The notes under the pieces were generated by a model that was not told where the DNA came from, searched no databases, and saw only the letters and a list, made by a program, of their open reading frames with translations. From JBQTHI01 sp052390035 (lineage in GTDB: Bacteria; Actinomycetota; Acidimicrobiia; Spongiisociales; ZC4RG35): a stretch of DNA of 40,207 nucleotides. Shown one piece after another: positions 24,230 through 31,724 of this stretch. A program made the translations under genes and the position numbers. The stretch spans positions 1 through 40,207 of the forward strand of contig JBQTHI010000066.1 of the NCBI GenBank assembly GCA_052390035.1, given 5' to 3'. Position 1 is the first letter of the stretch. Each line of letters opens with the position of its first letter.

Positions 24230-25405
24230 ATGCGATCCGCCGTTCTCGCCCGCATCTCCGGACATGACGCCCCCGGCATCACCGCCGGTTTGATGGAGGT
24301 GCTGGCCCGGGGCACCTGCCAACTGCACGACGTCGAGCAAGTAGTCCTTCGCGATCGGCTCAATCTCAGCGTGCTCTTCTCCTCGGAAGACGAATCGACG
24401 ATCCGCGACATCCTCTATTACGCCTGGGAAAAGGGCCTGCAGGCCGACTTCGAGATGGTGGAGGATTCCCCCGGTCCCACCCGCCCACGTTTCGCAGTGA
24501 GTGTGATCGGCGAGGAGATCGGACCCGAGGCCTTCGGGGCGGTGGCGACCGCCATCGCCGCCGCCGGAGCGAACATCGACCGCATCGAGCGTATGTCTCG
24601 GTATCCGGTCATCAGCTACGAGTTGGCGGTGAGCGGAGGCCAGCAAGAGCTCATGCGTGCCTCGCTGCTCGAGACGGCCGCCTATCACTCCTTCGACGTG
24701 GCCGTTCAGGCGGAAGGGCTTGCCCGCCGTTCGAAGCGCCTGGTCGTGCTCGACGTCGACAACACCCTCACCCAAACGGAGGCGATCGACCTGCTGGCCG
24801 AGGAGGCCGGGGTCGCCGACCGGGTGGCAGGGGTGACCGCCCGGGCGATGGCCGGGGAGATCGACTTCGTCACCGCCCTTGAGGAGAGGGTTGCCCTCCT
24901 CGCCGGGCTCCCCGCCGATGGGCTGGGAAGGGTATGGGACCGCCTGAAACTTACCCCGGGTGCTCGCACTTTTGTGAGGACCCTCAAGAGGATGGGGATG
25001 AAAACGGCCATCGTCTCCGGCGGTTTCACCTTCTTCACCGACCGCCTCCAGCAAGAACTGGGTATCGACCACGCCTTCGGCAACGAGTTGGAGATAGTCA
25101 ACGGCCGGCTCACCGGACGCCTCATGGGCAACCCCATCGACCAGGCGGCCAAGGCCGACATCCTCCGGTGGGTGGCTGCCGCAGAGGGGATTCCACTCGA
25201 CCAGGCGGTCGCGATCGGGGATGGCGCCAACGACCTCGACATGCTGGCCGCCGCCGGTCTGGGCATCGCCTTCAACGCCAAACCGGTCGTACGGGAGGCC
25301 GCCGACACCTCGGTTTCGGTCCCTTATCTCGACGCCATCCTGTTCCTACTCGGCATTCGTCGCGAAGAAGTGGAAGCAGCAGACGCCCAATCCCCTTCTT
25401 TGTGA
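24230..25405 (+). CDS. serB: phosphoserine phosphatase SerB with N-terminal ACT domains
   Basis: Last step of serine synthesis: dephosphorylates O-phosphoserine. 391 residues. Residues about 3-160 form two ACT-like domains (VLARISGHDAPGITAGLMEV, then FAVSVIGEEIGPEAF), likely for serine feedback, as in M. tuberculosis SerB2. The HAD phosphatase domain follows: nucleophile motif DVDNTLT at 175-181 (D175, D177), SGG at 263-265, K308, and GDGANDLDM with D331 and D335. The frame reaches a TTG at 24200, but the ATG at 24230 starts right at the first ACT strand. Divergent from the sugar operon, so the two operators may affect it. It converges with trmI. Confidence 0.94.
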   Translation: MRSAVLARISGHDAPGITAGLMEVLARGTCQLHDVEQVVLRDRLNLSVLFSSEDESTIRDILYYAWEKGLQADFEMVEDSPGPTRPRFAVSVIGEEIGPEAFGAVATAIAAAGANIDRIERMSRYPVISYELAVSGGQQELMRASLLETAAYHSFDVAVQAEGLARRSKRLVVLDVDNTLTQTEAIDLLAEEAGVADRVAGVTARAMAGEIDFVTALEERVALLAGLPADGLGRVWDRLKLTPGARTFVRTLKRMGMKTAIVSGGFTFFTDRLQQELGIDHAFGNELEIVNGRLTGRLMGNPIDQAAKADILRWVAAAEGIPLDQAVAIGDGANDLDMLAAAGLGIAFNAKPVVREAADTSVSVPYLDAILFLLGIRREEVEAADAQSPSL

Positions 25406-25440
25406 CGGTTGACCCTCGAACAGACGGTTCACCGTCACAA
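25400..25440. terminator. shared hairpin between serB and trmI containing both stops
   Basis: Arms 25400-25412 and 25429-25440 pair over 12 bp with one bulged base. The two arms contain the stop codons of the convergent genes (TGA at 25403-25405 on plus, 25435-25437 on minus). It is symmetric, so it could end transcription from both sides, but no T-run flanks it. Confidence 0.6.
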
Positions 25441-26229
25441 CTCCGGAAGGGGGGAAACACGACGGGCCACTACCAGGAATCCGGTGTGACCCACCATTCG
25501 GTGGTCGGGCCGGACTGATCGGCCCTCCACCGTCCAGGTGCGATGGAGGGTCTCAAAGATCTCGATCTCCCCAAACGCCTGAGTTGAGCGGAAAGCATCG
25601 GTCAGCGTCTGGATCTGCGGGACGGTCGGGAGATAGGCGCACAGCACCGCGCCGCCGGGTTGGTGGGCGGCCGCTGGACCGACGGCGTGCCACGGCTCCG
25701 GGAGGTCGAGAATCAGGCGTTCGGGTGCAACCTCGGCGATGACGTCTTCTACCTCGCCCACCCGTAGTTCGAGATTGGAGGGTATTTCCCCGAGCCAACG
25801 GAGGATCGAGCGCCGGGCATGTTCGGCATGGTCGTCCCTCCGCTCGACGCTGATCACTTTCCCACCTGGTCCGACGAATCGGAGCAGAGAGAGGGTCAAA
25901 GCCCCGGAACCCGTTCCGGCCTCGAGAACCGTCACCCCCGGGGCGATATCGGCGTAAACCGCGATCGGTCCGGTGTCCTTCGGGTAGACCACCGCCGCTC
26001 CCCGCGGCATCTTGAGGACGAAATCGGCCAGCCGGGGACGGAGCAACAGGATGGGTCCACCTCCGGTAGAGACGACCCGGGTTCCCTCCAGGCGACCGAT
26101 CATCTCGTCGTGTGAGACGATCCCCCGGTGATAGTGAAACTGGCCGCCTTCCTGCAAACGGACCAGGTACCGGCGGCCTTTCCCGTCGATCAGAAGAACG
26201 GACTCGCCGCTTCCGAGCGGCTTGCTCAC
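25435..26229 (-). CDS. trmI: tRNA (adenine-58-N1)-methyltransferase TrmI
   Basis: SAM-dependent enzyme that makes m1A58 in the T-loop of tRNAs. 264 residues: N-terminal beta domain (SGESVLLIDGKGRRYLVRL, then FHYHRGIVSHDEMIG), Rossmann methyltransferase domain with TVLEAGTGSGALTLSLL as the SAM motif and LILDLPEPWHAV as motif IV with the conserved Asp. It is close to M. tuberculosis Rv2118c in type, which also lies near the proteasome genes. GTG at 26229. The 3' end lies in the hairpin shared with serB. Confidence 0.94.
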   Translation of the reverse strand: MSKPLGSGESVLLIDGKGRRYLVRLQEGGQFHYHRGIVSHDEMIGRLEGTRVVSTGGGPILLLRPRLADFVLKMPRGAAVVYPKDTGPIAVYADIAPGVTVLEAGTGSGALTLSLLRFVGPGGKVISVERRDDHAEHARRSILRWLGEIPSNLELRVGEVEDVIAEVAPERLILDLPEPWHAVGPAAAHQPGGAVLCAYLPTVPQIQTLTDAFRSTQAFGEIEIFETLHRTWTVEGRSVRPDHRMVGHTGFLVVARRVSPLPEL

Positions 26230-26290
26230 AATGCCCGACGGATGGAGGCGGTGAGACGGTGAATCTGGATCGGATTAGAAAGTAGCACCT

Positions 26291-26389
26291 TCATAGAAAC
26301 GTCAGGCTCACTGCCGCAGCCACCAACCCGATCACCATCGCCACCACTACTACCCAGGTGACGATCAGCACCATACGCCTACTTCTCAT
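26291..26389 (-). CDS. 32-residue single-helix membrane protein
   Basis: Very small protein: a basic start (MRSRR) followed by one strongly hydrophobic helix (MVLIVTWVVVVAMVIGLVAA) and a short tail. No family recognised. ATG at 26389 overlaps the preceding gene's stop by 4 bp (ATGA), the typical coupling signal in this window, which is the main reason to call it real. It is the last of four small membrane-protein genes. An internal ATG after RSRR would make it 27 residues. Confidence 0.6.
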   Translation of the reverse strand: MRSRRMVLIVTWVVVVAMVIGLVAAAVSLTFL

Positions 26390-26637
26390 CGAGGGCGTCC
26401 CTTGACCTGGTCGGCGAGGTCGTCGCCGATGACGATACGGCGACTTCGCACCCGGCTCGCCCGGATCATGACCGCTTCGCCCTCTTTCAGTTGGCGGCGG
26501 TAGACCAACTCTCGCCGGTTCCGGTTCCGCCGCCACAGCCCATAGGCGATGATCAACGCACCCGTGTACACCGACCGCTGATCGCCGGTCCGCAATCCCC
26601 GAAAGCCCCGAGTCACTCCGTCGTAGATCGAGCTCAT
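26386..26637 (-). CDS. 83-residue protein with one short hydrophobic segment
   Basis: Unrecognised small protein. It has a polar N-terminus, a hydrophobic stretch GALIIAYGLW at about 26-35, then a strongly basic region (WRRNRNRRELVYRRQ, SRVRSRR). The layout suggests a monotopic or single-helix membrane protein with a basic cytoplasmic face. ATG at 26637, four bases after the next gene's stop. Part of a four-gene set. Confidence 0.65.
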   Translation of the reverse strand: MSSIYDGVTRGFRGLRTGDQRSVYTGALIIAYGLWRRNRNRRELVYRRQLKEGEAVMIRASRVRSRRIVIGDDLADQVKGRPR

Positions 26638-26641
26638 TGCC

Positions 26642-26836
26642 CTAGATCTTGTACACCTCGACCACGGCTCGCCCTGCCCTCGCCCGGCGGCGGCCGAGGA
26701 GGTAAGCCACCCCGGTCAACACCACCACCGCCACGCCGGCCAAGGCAGCCGTGGTCTGGGCGGTTTCTTTGGTCTCGGTCATCACCGCCGAGATCTGGCG
26801 CGCCTTGGCTTCGAGGTCAGCGCGGGTGATCATCAC
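26642..26836 (-). CDS. 64-residue single-pass membrane protein, DUF3618-like
   Basis: Helical N-terminus (TRADLEAKARQISAVMTETK) followed by one transmembrane helix (TAALAGVAVVVLTGVAYLLG) and a basic tail (RRRARAGR). The layout resembles DUF3618-type small proteins, which have a RxxIExTR-like start, but the match is loose. Starts: GTG at 26836, with GGAGG seven bases upstream, or ATG at 26833. The 5' end overlaps the holin-like gene by 20 bp. Confidence 0.68.
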   Translation of the reverse strand: MMITRADLEAKARQISAVMTETKETAQTTAALAGVAVVVLTGVAYLLGRRRARAGRAVVEVYKI

Positions 26837-27128
26837 GGGTCATCCTCCATCCGATCAGAGCGGCGCCGGCTCCCGCGCCGAGGAATGTAAAGAGCCGGGC
26901 AGCGACCGACCACCATTCTGTGTCCGGCAGAACCCGCCGGAGGTAAGTGAAGAGGCCGAAGGTCAAAAATATCGACGCGAGGGAGAAAGCCACCGCTCCT
27001 CCGATTCCGAAGGCGGCATGTTTCCCGAGGCGGCGAGCCGGTTCGAGTGTCTCCTGGCGAAGGTACTCCTTGGACATCCCTGCCAGTTCGCTGACCAGCT
27101 CGGGAATCTCTTTTGGCCCTGGATTCAT
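26817..27128 (-). CDS. phage-holin-superfamily (Holin-X-like) membrane protein
   Basis: 103-residue protein with an amphipathic N-terminal helix (LVSELAGMSKEYLRQE) and two transmembrane helices around an arginine-containing turn (FSLASIFLTFGLFTYLRRVL and LFTFLGAGAGAALIGW). This layout matches the putative actinobacterial Holin-X / DUF1469 family, common chromosomal proteins that are not real holins as far as known. The ATG at 27128 is chosen over the longer frame to 27170, which lacks conservation features. First gene of the small membrane set; divergent from the MFS gene. Confidence 0.75.
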   Translation of the reverse strand: MNPGPKEIPELVSELAGMSKEYLRQETLEPARRLGKHAAFGIGGAVAFSLASIFLTFGLFTYLRRVLPDTEWWSVAARLFTFLGAGAGAALIGWRMTRDDHPR

Positions 27129-27186
27129 TCGGCCAGGGTAACAAAACGCCTTTGGTGCCAGTCCGACCACCTAACGTGAGATTGCC

Positions 27187-28461
27187 ATGGTTGCGCCCAC
27201 CCTTGGGGAAGGCCGGGGCAGACACCGTCAGGACTCCCGGCTCAATAGCCGATTCACCGCCCTGTTTTGGGGCCAGGCCATTTCGCAGTTTGGTGACTAC
27301 ATCGCCTATCTGACAGTGCCGTTGTTCGTGTTCCAGTTAACCGGTCGCGAGCTTGACCTGGCAATCTCCTATTCGCTGGAAACGGTCCCGGGACTGGCCT
27401 TTGGCTTAGTCGGGGGTGTGCTTCTGGACCGAGTGCCGTTGCGATCAGCGATGATCGTCGCCGATCTGGCTCGCGCCGCCGCCTTCGTTGCCTTGGCGGT
27501 TCTCTCTCTCGATCAGGGGTCGTCGACGTTGACGATGGTGTTTCTGATGGCCTTTCTCATCGGAACCTTCTCTTCTGTCTTTCAGAATGGGCTGGCGTCG
27601 GTCCTGCCTGAGATCGTTGCCCACGAAGATCTCAGCCTGGCCAACGGTCGCATAGCCGCCAGTCAGCACATCGCCCTGGTTACCGGTCCACTTGTCGCCG
27701 GCGTCATGGCCGCTACGGTCGGTGTCGCCCCCGGTTTCTTCATCAACGCCGCGACGTTCGTGGTCTCGGCTTTATCGGTCTGGCTGATCGGTCCGGTTCC
27801 TGCCCGGATCCGTGTCGATGAGAGGGGAAGCCTGTTCGAAGAAGCCGTCCATGGGCTTCGTTACCTGTGGAACGAACCGCGCTTGAGAGCGTCGACCATT
27901 GCCGCAGCATCGGTCAATGCCGCCGTGGGGTTCGTCGAGTCAACTCTTGTATATCTCGGCGCCACCGAATTGGGGGCAGGTCCCAACGGGCTCGGCACCA
28001 TATTTATGAGCTTCGGCCTGGGTGGGGTTCTCGGCGCGGTGATTGCGCCTCGAGTAATCAGATTGCTCGGGCTAGGACGAGTGATGACCACCGGGATGTT
28101 GATCTTCGGCCTCTCCCTTCTCGCCGTGGTGCGAACTCGTTACGGAGTGGGTGCCCTGCTCCTGTTCTTCATCATGTTTGTCGGAATCTCCTTGGTGAAT
28201 GTGCCGCTTGCCACCATTCGCCAGATCTATACGCCTCATGCAATGCTCGGCAGGGTGATCACCGCAGCCCGCACGATCGGCTGGTCCACCCTTCCGATTG
28301 GCGCCATGTTGGGTGCTTTGGTTGCCGAGTCGACTAACTACTCGACGGTGGCGCGGGCCACTCCCCTGATCCTCATCGTCACCGGAGTCTCCCTCTTCTT
28401 CACATCGATCTGGCGTGACACCTTCGGTCCGTCAAACGGTCGTCGCCTCACCAACTCGTAA
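27187..28461 (+). CDS. MFS transporter, EntS/MFS_3-like exporter
   Basis: Major facilitator with about 12 transmembrane helices, 424 residues. The start region (LNSRFTALFWGQAISQFGDYIAYLTVP) and the A-type motif GGVLLDRVPLRSAMI are typical of the MFS_3 / enterobactin-exporter group, which also contains macrolide exporters. The second half has IAPRVIRLLGLGRVMTTGML in the corresponding place. Substrate unknown. ATG at 27187, with a divergent 58-bp gap from the holin-like gene. It stands alone. Confidence 0.88.
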   Translation: MVAPTLGEGRGRHRQDSRLNSRFTALFWGQAISQFGDYIAYLTVPLFVFQLTGRELDLAISYSLETVPGLAFGLVGGVLLDRVPLRSAMIVADLARAAAFVALAVLSLDQGSSTLTMVFLMAFLIGTFSSVFQNGLASVLPEIVAHEDLSLANGRIAASQHIALVTGPLVAGVMAATVGVAPGFFINAATFVVSALSVWLIGPVPARIRVDERGSLFEEAVHGLRYLWNEPRLRASTIAAASVNAAVGFVESTLVYLGATELGAGPNGLGTIFMSFGLGGVLGAVIAPRVIRLLGLGRVMTTGMLIFGLSLLAVVRTRYGVGALLLFFIMFVGISLVNVPLATIRQIYTPHAMLGRVITAARTIGWSTLPIGAMLGALVAESTNYSTVARATPLILIVTGVSLFFTSIWRDTFGPSNGRRLTNS

Positions 28462-28630
28462 AGAACGGCAAAACGTCATTTCACAAATCAACGGCCTTGA
28501 CCACTCGCATCGATATCGTTCGCCAGAACAGCCGACTAACGAGGAGGGAGCCGATCCGCGGAGTCTCGTAAAAGGTTTCGGAGTACGGAGAGATCATCTC
28601 AGTGGTGATCACGAGAGAAAGAGATAGTTA

Positions 28631-28741
28631 ATGGCCGCAAAGAAAGCCGCCAAGAAAGCCGCCAAGAAATCAGCTAAGAAGGCTCCGGCCAGGAAGGCCG
28701 CCAAGAAGGCTCCGGCCAAGAAGTCGGCCAAGAAGAGGTAG
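28631..28741 (+). CDS. 36-residue Lys/Ala-rich histone-tail-like peptide
   Basis: Predicted peptide built from repeats of AAKK and APAKK: 16 lysines, 2 arginines and mostly Ala/Pro/Ser for the rest. It resembles the C-terminal tail of eukaryotic H1 and of actinobacterial HU (HupB), but has no folded HU domain before it. ATG at 28631; the upstream GAGAGAAAGAG is a weak ribosome site. A 23-bp hairpin follows 9 bp after the stop, which supports a real short transcript. The gap upstream (28462-28630) shows no convincing promoter. The opposite strand carries a long hydrophobic frame that is a shadow. Likely DNA- or RNA-binding if expressed. Confidence 0.65.
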   Translation: MAAKKAAKKAAKKSAKKAPARKAAKKAPAKKSAKKR

Positions 28742-28750
28742 CCCTTCTCA

Positions 28751-28799
28751 GTTCCTGCGTAGAAAACGGTCGCTATGCGGCCGTTTTCTACGCAGGAAC
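28751..28799. terminator. 23-bp hairpin terminator with 3-nt loop
   Basis: Arms 28751-28773 and 28777-28799 are complementary at every position except one that forms a G-U pair in one orientation; the loop is TAT. The right arm includes the last codons and stop of the minus-strand HicB/DinB-like gene. Placed between convergent genes, it can serve both. AAAA/TTTT tracts lie inside the stem rather than after it. Confidence 0.75.
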
Positions 28800-29429
28800 A
28801 GATTTGTCTTCTATCTCCCAGGCATGATCGAGCACATGCCAGGCAATCCGGCGGGCCGCATAACGCACCGGCCATCCCCGCTCGATGACCGGTCCCCCAT
28901 CCGACGCCGCGCCGATCACTTCGAGGGTTCGTTGGCGGGCACGTTCAATGTCATCCTGGCCGAACCTGAGGCCGATCTTGCGGATGTAGGAAAGTTCGGC
29001 ATCGATCACGTGCGAGGCAATCTGATCACGGTCTCGCCCACCACCTCGTGGTCCCTTACGGAGTTGGGAGGGGGCGGCGGCCACCACCGCTGCGAACGTC
29101 GACCACGCCGCTTCGACCAAGTCCCGAAGACGCCTTCCATCCTCAACGTCACTGGGGCGGCCGTCGACCTTTGCCAGGATCCCCGGCGCCCCGAAATCGG
29201 TGGTGGCATTGCCCGTCAACCGCTCCCCCACTTTGAACTTCCCGAAATTCCCCACCGCAAAGTCCCGCCCGGCCCGTGTGGCGACCGATGCATAGCGGCC
29301 CGCATACGAGGCAAGAGTCTTGAGCGCTTCCTCTTGGGTCTTCCCTGACCGGCACCATCCGGGCCACTCCACCGCACAGGCGAATACCCGTTTGTTGCCC
29401 ACCTCAAGGTATGCGACCGGCAGCGCCAC
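28788..29429 (-). CDS. HicB-like N-terminus plus DinB-like helical protein
   Basis: Unassigned function, 213 residues. Residues 1-50 (AYLEVGNKRVFACAVEWPGW, then EEALKTLASYAGRY) look like a HicB-type strand-helix domain. The rest resembles a DinB-type four-helix bundle: ASHVIDAELSYIRKIG in the middle and ARRIAWHVLDHAWEIED near the end, with histidines at places where DinB proteins bind metal. GTG at 29429, three bases after the stop of the membrane-protein gene. There is no HicA toxin gene next to it, so a toxin-antitoxin role is not supported. Confidence 0.7.
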   Translation of the reverse strand: MALPVAYLEVGNKRVFACAVEWPGWCRSGKTQEEALKTLASYAGRYASVATRAGRDFAVGNFGKFKVGERLTGNATTDFGAPGILAKVDGRPSDVEDGRRLRDLVEAAWSTFAAVVAAAPSQLRKGPRGGGRDRDQIASHVIDAELSYIRKIGLRFGQDDIERARQRTLEVIGAASDGGPVIERGWPVRYAARRIAWHVLDHAWEIEDKSVPA

Positions 29430-29432
29430 GGG

Positions 29433-30224
29433 CTAGGAGGGGGCTCCCGCCGCTCGGGCGCCATGAAGGCGGACTACTTCAGCTTCCCCCCGAACACTGA
29501 GGTACATGATGACCAGGCCGGCGCCGGCAACGGTCAACACCACAAGTCGGTCGGCGCCCGCCACCGCGGCGGCGACGACAGCCGTTAGCACCTCTATCCC
29601 AATCATCGACTGCCGAACCACTTCCCGCCAGCCTTCGAACGACGCGTGGAATGTAAGGAGTCGTTCGGGGGTCGTCAGCCCGGCGCTCAAATAGATCATG
29701 AGGCCTCGCACCAAACCAAATCCCACCCCTAGGCCGAGGGCGGCCATCGGCTTGAAGGTGAGCAGGCCCATCACGATCATCAGATAGACCCCTGAGGTGA
29801 TGATGTAGGTGCCGAGACCGACGCCGATCTGCCAGCCGAACCCGACTCCATATACCCAGGGCCGGTAGGTGTCGAGCCACCGTTCATTGACCTGTCGCTG
29901 ATGCCCCGGCAGCGCGGCGCCCAGCACCCGTCCGTCGGAAATAGCAGCTATCAGCGAGGCACCGGTGACGACCGCCAAAGCCATTGATTCGGTAACGGCC
30001 CAACCACTCAGAAGAGAGGTCAATATCGCCACCACCCCGCCGAGAGTGGCGCCTCCGAGCACGGATCCGATGACATACCAGACGGCGGGGCGATGGAACT
30101 GCCGACCACGCCCCGACTCAGACAACGGCGTGATGGTCGAGAGCATCGAAAGCCCACAAGGCGACCACGTGGACCGGACAGCGGCGGCGACCGCCACCAG
30201 CGAGGCGAGCAGCAGAAGGGCCAT
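29433..30224 (-). CDS. CcdA/DsbD-like multipass membrane protein
   Basis: Integral membrane protein of 263 residues with about seven hydrophobic segments. The start contains STWSPCGLSMLSTITPLSE, which recalls the SPC motif of CcdA/DsbD thiol-transport proteins, but only one such cysteine is present, so electron transfer is doubtful. Function unknown. ATG at 30224; its stop lies three bases before the HicB/DinB-like gene, so the two form an operon. Divergent from the cyclopropane-synthase-like gene with a 66-bp gap. Confidence 0.72.
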   Translation of the reverse strand: MALLLLASLVAVAAAVRSTWSPCGLSMLSTITPLSESGRGRQFHRPAVWYVIGSVLGGATLGGVVAILTSLLSGWAVTESMALAVVTGASLIAAISDGRVLGAALPGHQRQVNERWLDTYRPWVYGVGFGWQIGVGLGTYIITSGVYLMIVMGLLTFKPMAALGLGVGFGLVRGLMIYLSAGLTTPERLLTFHASFEGWREVVRQSMIGIEVLTAVVAAAVAGADRLVVLTVAGAGLVIMYLSVRGEAEVVRLHGARAAGAPS

Positions 30225-30290
30225 GTTTTCAGACTAGGCGCCGGAGGGGGCGGCGGTCACCATTGCCACCAGGCTGCGTATGATCCCCGG

Positions 30291-31541
30291 ATGGAGGCGC
30301 TCGAGGTCTCCCGGAACATTTATCGGCGTCTCGCCGCGCTGATGACGACCGCTCCGATCCGGGTGCGGGCCTGGAATGGTGAAGCCTGGGGCCCGGAACA
30401 GGCCGGGGCGACACTGGTTCTGAATCACCCGGGGGCATGGCGGGCGTTGCTTCTCCCCCCGACCGACCTGTCCGCCGCCGAGGCCTACCTCTACGACGAT
30501 GTCGACGTCGAAGGTGAGATGTTGTCGTTGCTCGAGGCGCTGGCCGCCCTCGAAGCACGACCATGGTTCAGGCTCGAACTGGCCCGTCTGATGATGAAGG
30601 CCGGGCACTTGCCCTCGGGTCTGCGACGCAAGACGGCCGCTCGTCCGAGGTTTGGTGGCCGGCTCCATACCCTGGACCGCGATCGACGGGCGGTCACCCA
30701 CCACTACGACACCGGAAATGAATTCTTCTCGCTGTTCCTCGACCCCAACATGGTCTACTCGTGTGCGCACTTCCTGCGACCCGACGAACCGCTAGCGGTG
30801 GCGCAGGAACGCAAACTCGACCTCATCTGCCGCAAGCTGCGCCTCTCCCCGGGGGACCGCTTCCTCGACGTCGGATGTGGCTGGGGGGCTCTCGTCGCTC
30901 ACGCCGCCTCTCGTTACGGGGTGGAGGCCACCGGAGTCACCTTGAGCCACTTTCAAGCTGAGTGGGCGGAGAGGCGAGCCAAGGAGTTGGGGGTAGAGAG
31001 CCGGGTAACGATCATTCCGGCCGATTACCGCGAGTTGAAGGGTTCGTTCGACGCAATCGCCTCCGTCGGCATGTTTGAGCATGTCGGCCGGGGCAAGCTG
31101 AGCGAATACTTCAAAAGGCTTCGAGCACTCCTCGCCCCGGGTGGAGCTCTGCTCAACCACGGCATCGTTACCCGGGACCGGAGTGGTCGCCGTTCGCGTT
31201 CTTTCGTCCGCACCTACGTCTTTCCCGACAGTGCATTGATGCCGGTCGAGGAGACCATCAACGTCGCCGAATCTTCCGGCTTCGAACTGCGTGATGCCGA
31301 AAGCCTGCGTGCGTCGTATGCGCTCACAGCGCGGCACTGGGTCACGAGCCTCGAGGCCAACGCCGAACAGGCCATCGCCATGGTCGGAGATCTGACCTAC
31401 CGGATTTGGCGCCTCTATATGGCTGGTGTCGTCCCCGCCTTCGACCAAGCCCAGATTGGTGTCTACCAGTTGCTTCTCACCGACCCGAAGCGGCCGTGGA
31501 CCTTCGGGCGCCGATCGTTGCTCGCCACCGACGATCGCTAG
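30291..31541 (+). CDS. cyclopropane-fatty-acyl-phospholipid synthase-like methyltransferase
   Basis: SAM-dependent methyltransferase acting on unsaturated acyl chains of membrane lipids. 416 residues: N-terminal lipid-binding SCP2-like region (1-125), then THHYDTGNEFFSLFLDP, YSCAHF, SAM motif LDVGCGWGAL at 192-201, GVTLSHFQAEWA, and ASVGMFEHVGRGKLSEYFKR. The C-terminus carries the CFA-type bundle (ALTARHWVTSLEAN, then YMAGVVPAFDQAQIGVYQ). The frame is open upstream to 30093 but overlaps the divergent gene; the ATG at 30291 is right before the helix MEALEVSRNIYRRL. It could also make a branched (10-methyl) product; sequence alone does not decide. Confidence 0.9.
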   Translation: MEALEVSRNIYRRLAALMTTAPIRVRAWNGEAWGPEQAGATLVLNHPGAWRALLLPPTDLSAAEAYLYDDVDVEGEMLSLLEALAALEARPWFRLELARLMMKAGHLPSGLRRKTAARPRFGGRLHTLDRDRRAVTHHYDTGNEFFSLFLDPNMVYSCAHFLRPDEPLAVAQERKLDLICRKLRLSPGDRFLDVGCGWGALVAHAASRYGVEATGVTLSHFQAEWAERRAKELGVESRVTIIPADYRELKGSFDAIASVGMFEHVGRGKLSEYFKRLRALLAPGGALLNHGIVTRDRSGRRSRSFVRTYVFPDSALMPVEETINVAESSGFELRDAESLRASYALTARHWVTSLEANAEQAIAMVGDLTYRIWRLYMAGVVPAFDQAQIGVYQLLLTDPKRPWTFGRRSLLATDDR

Positions 31542-31586
31542 CAATTGTTATGGTCGGAGGTCCGCTACCGAAGGGATAGACGAACC

Positions 31587-31724
31587 GTGACCCGGTGGCT
31601 TGTCCCCCGTTCGTCCGCCGCGAGAGTCGTGATCCAAGTTGTGATCCTGGCGCTGGCCACCGGATTGACCTACCTCATCGTCTTGTGGATGGGATCGGAT
31701 CTCGGAGGCACGCCGGTCGGTTGA
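31587..31724 (+). CDS. 45-residue putative single-pass membrane peptide
   Basis: GTG-initiated frame encoding a basic N-terminus (VTRWLVPRSSAARVV), one hydrophobic helix (VVILALATGLTYLIVLWMG) and a short tail. Length and topology are plausible for a small membrane protein, but no family is recognised, and the AAGGGA upstream is 12 bp from the start. It ends on the base before the convergent permease gene. Tentative. Confidence 0.4.
   Translation: MTRWLVPRSSAARVVIQVVILALATGLTYLIVLWMGSDLGGTPVG

Noticed and set aside
26817..27128. Prophage remnant because of a holin-like protein
   Set aside because: No lysin, integrase, capsid or attachment site nearby; this family is common in normal actinobacterial chromosomes.
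28462..28630. Promoter with TTGACC at 28497-28502
   Set aside because: No acceptable -10 at 16-18 bp spacing.
28609..28875. Minus-strand 88-residue frame with FLAAFLAGAFLADF repeats
   Set aside because: Antisense of the AAKK-rich peptide and hairpin; hydrophobicity is forced by reading Lys/Ala codons backwards.
28788..29429. Toxin-antitoxin (HicAB) system
   Set aside because: Only a HicB-like N-terminus is seen; no HicA-type toxin gene is adjacent and the rest is DinB-like.
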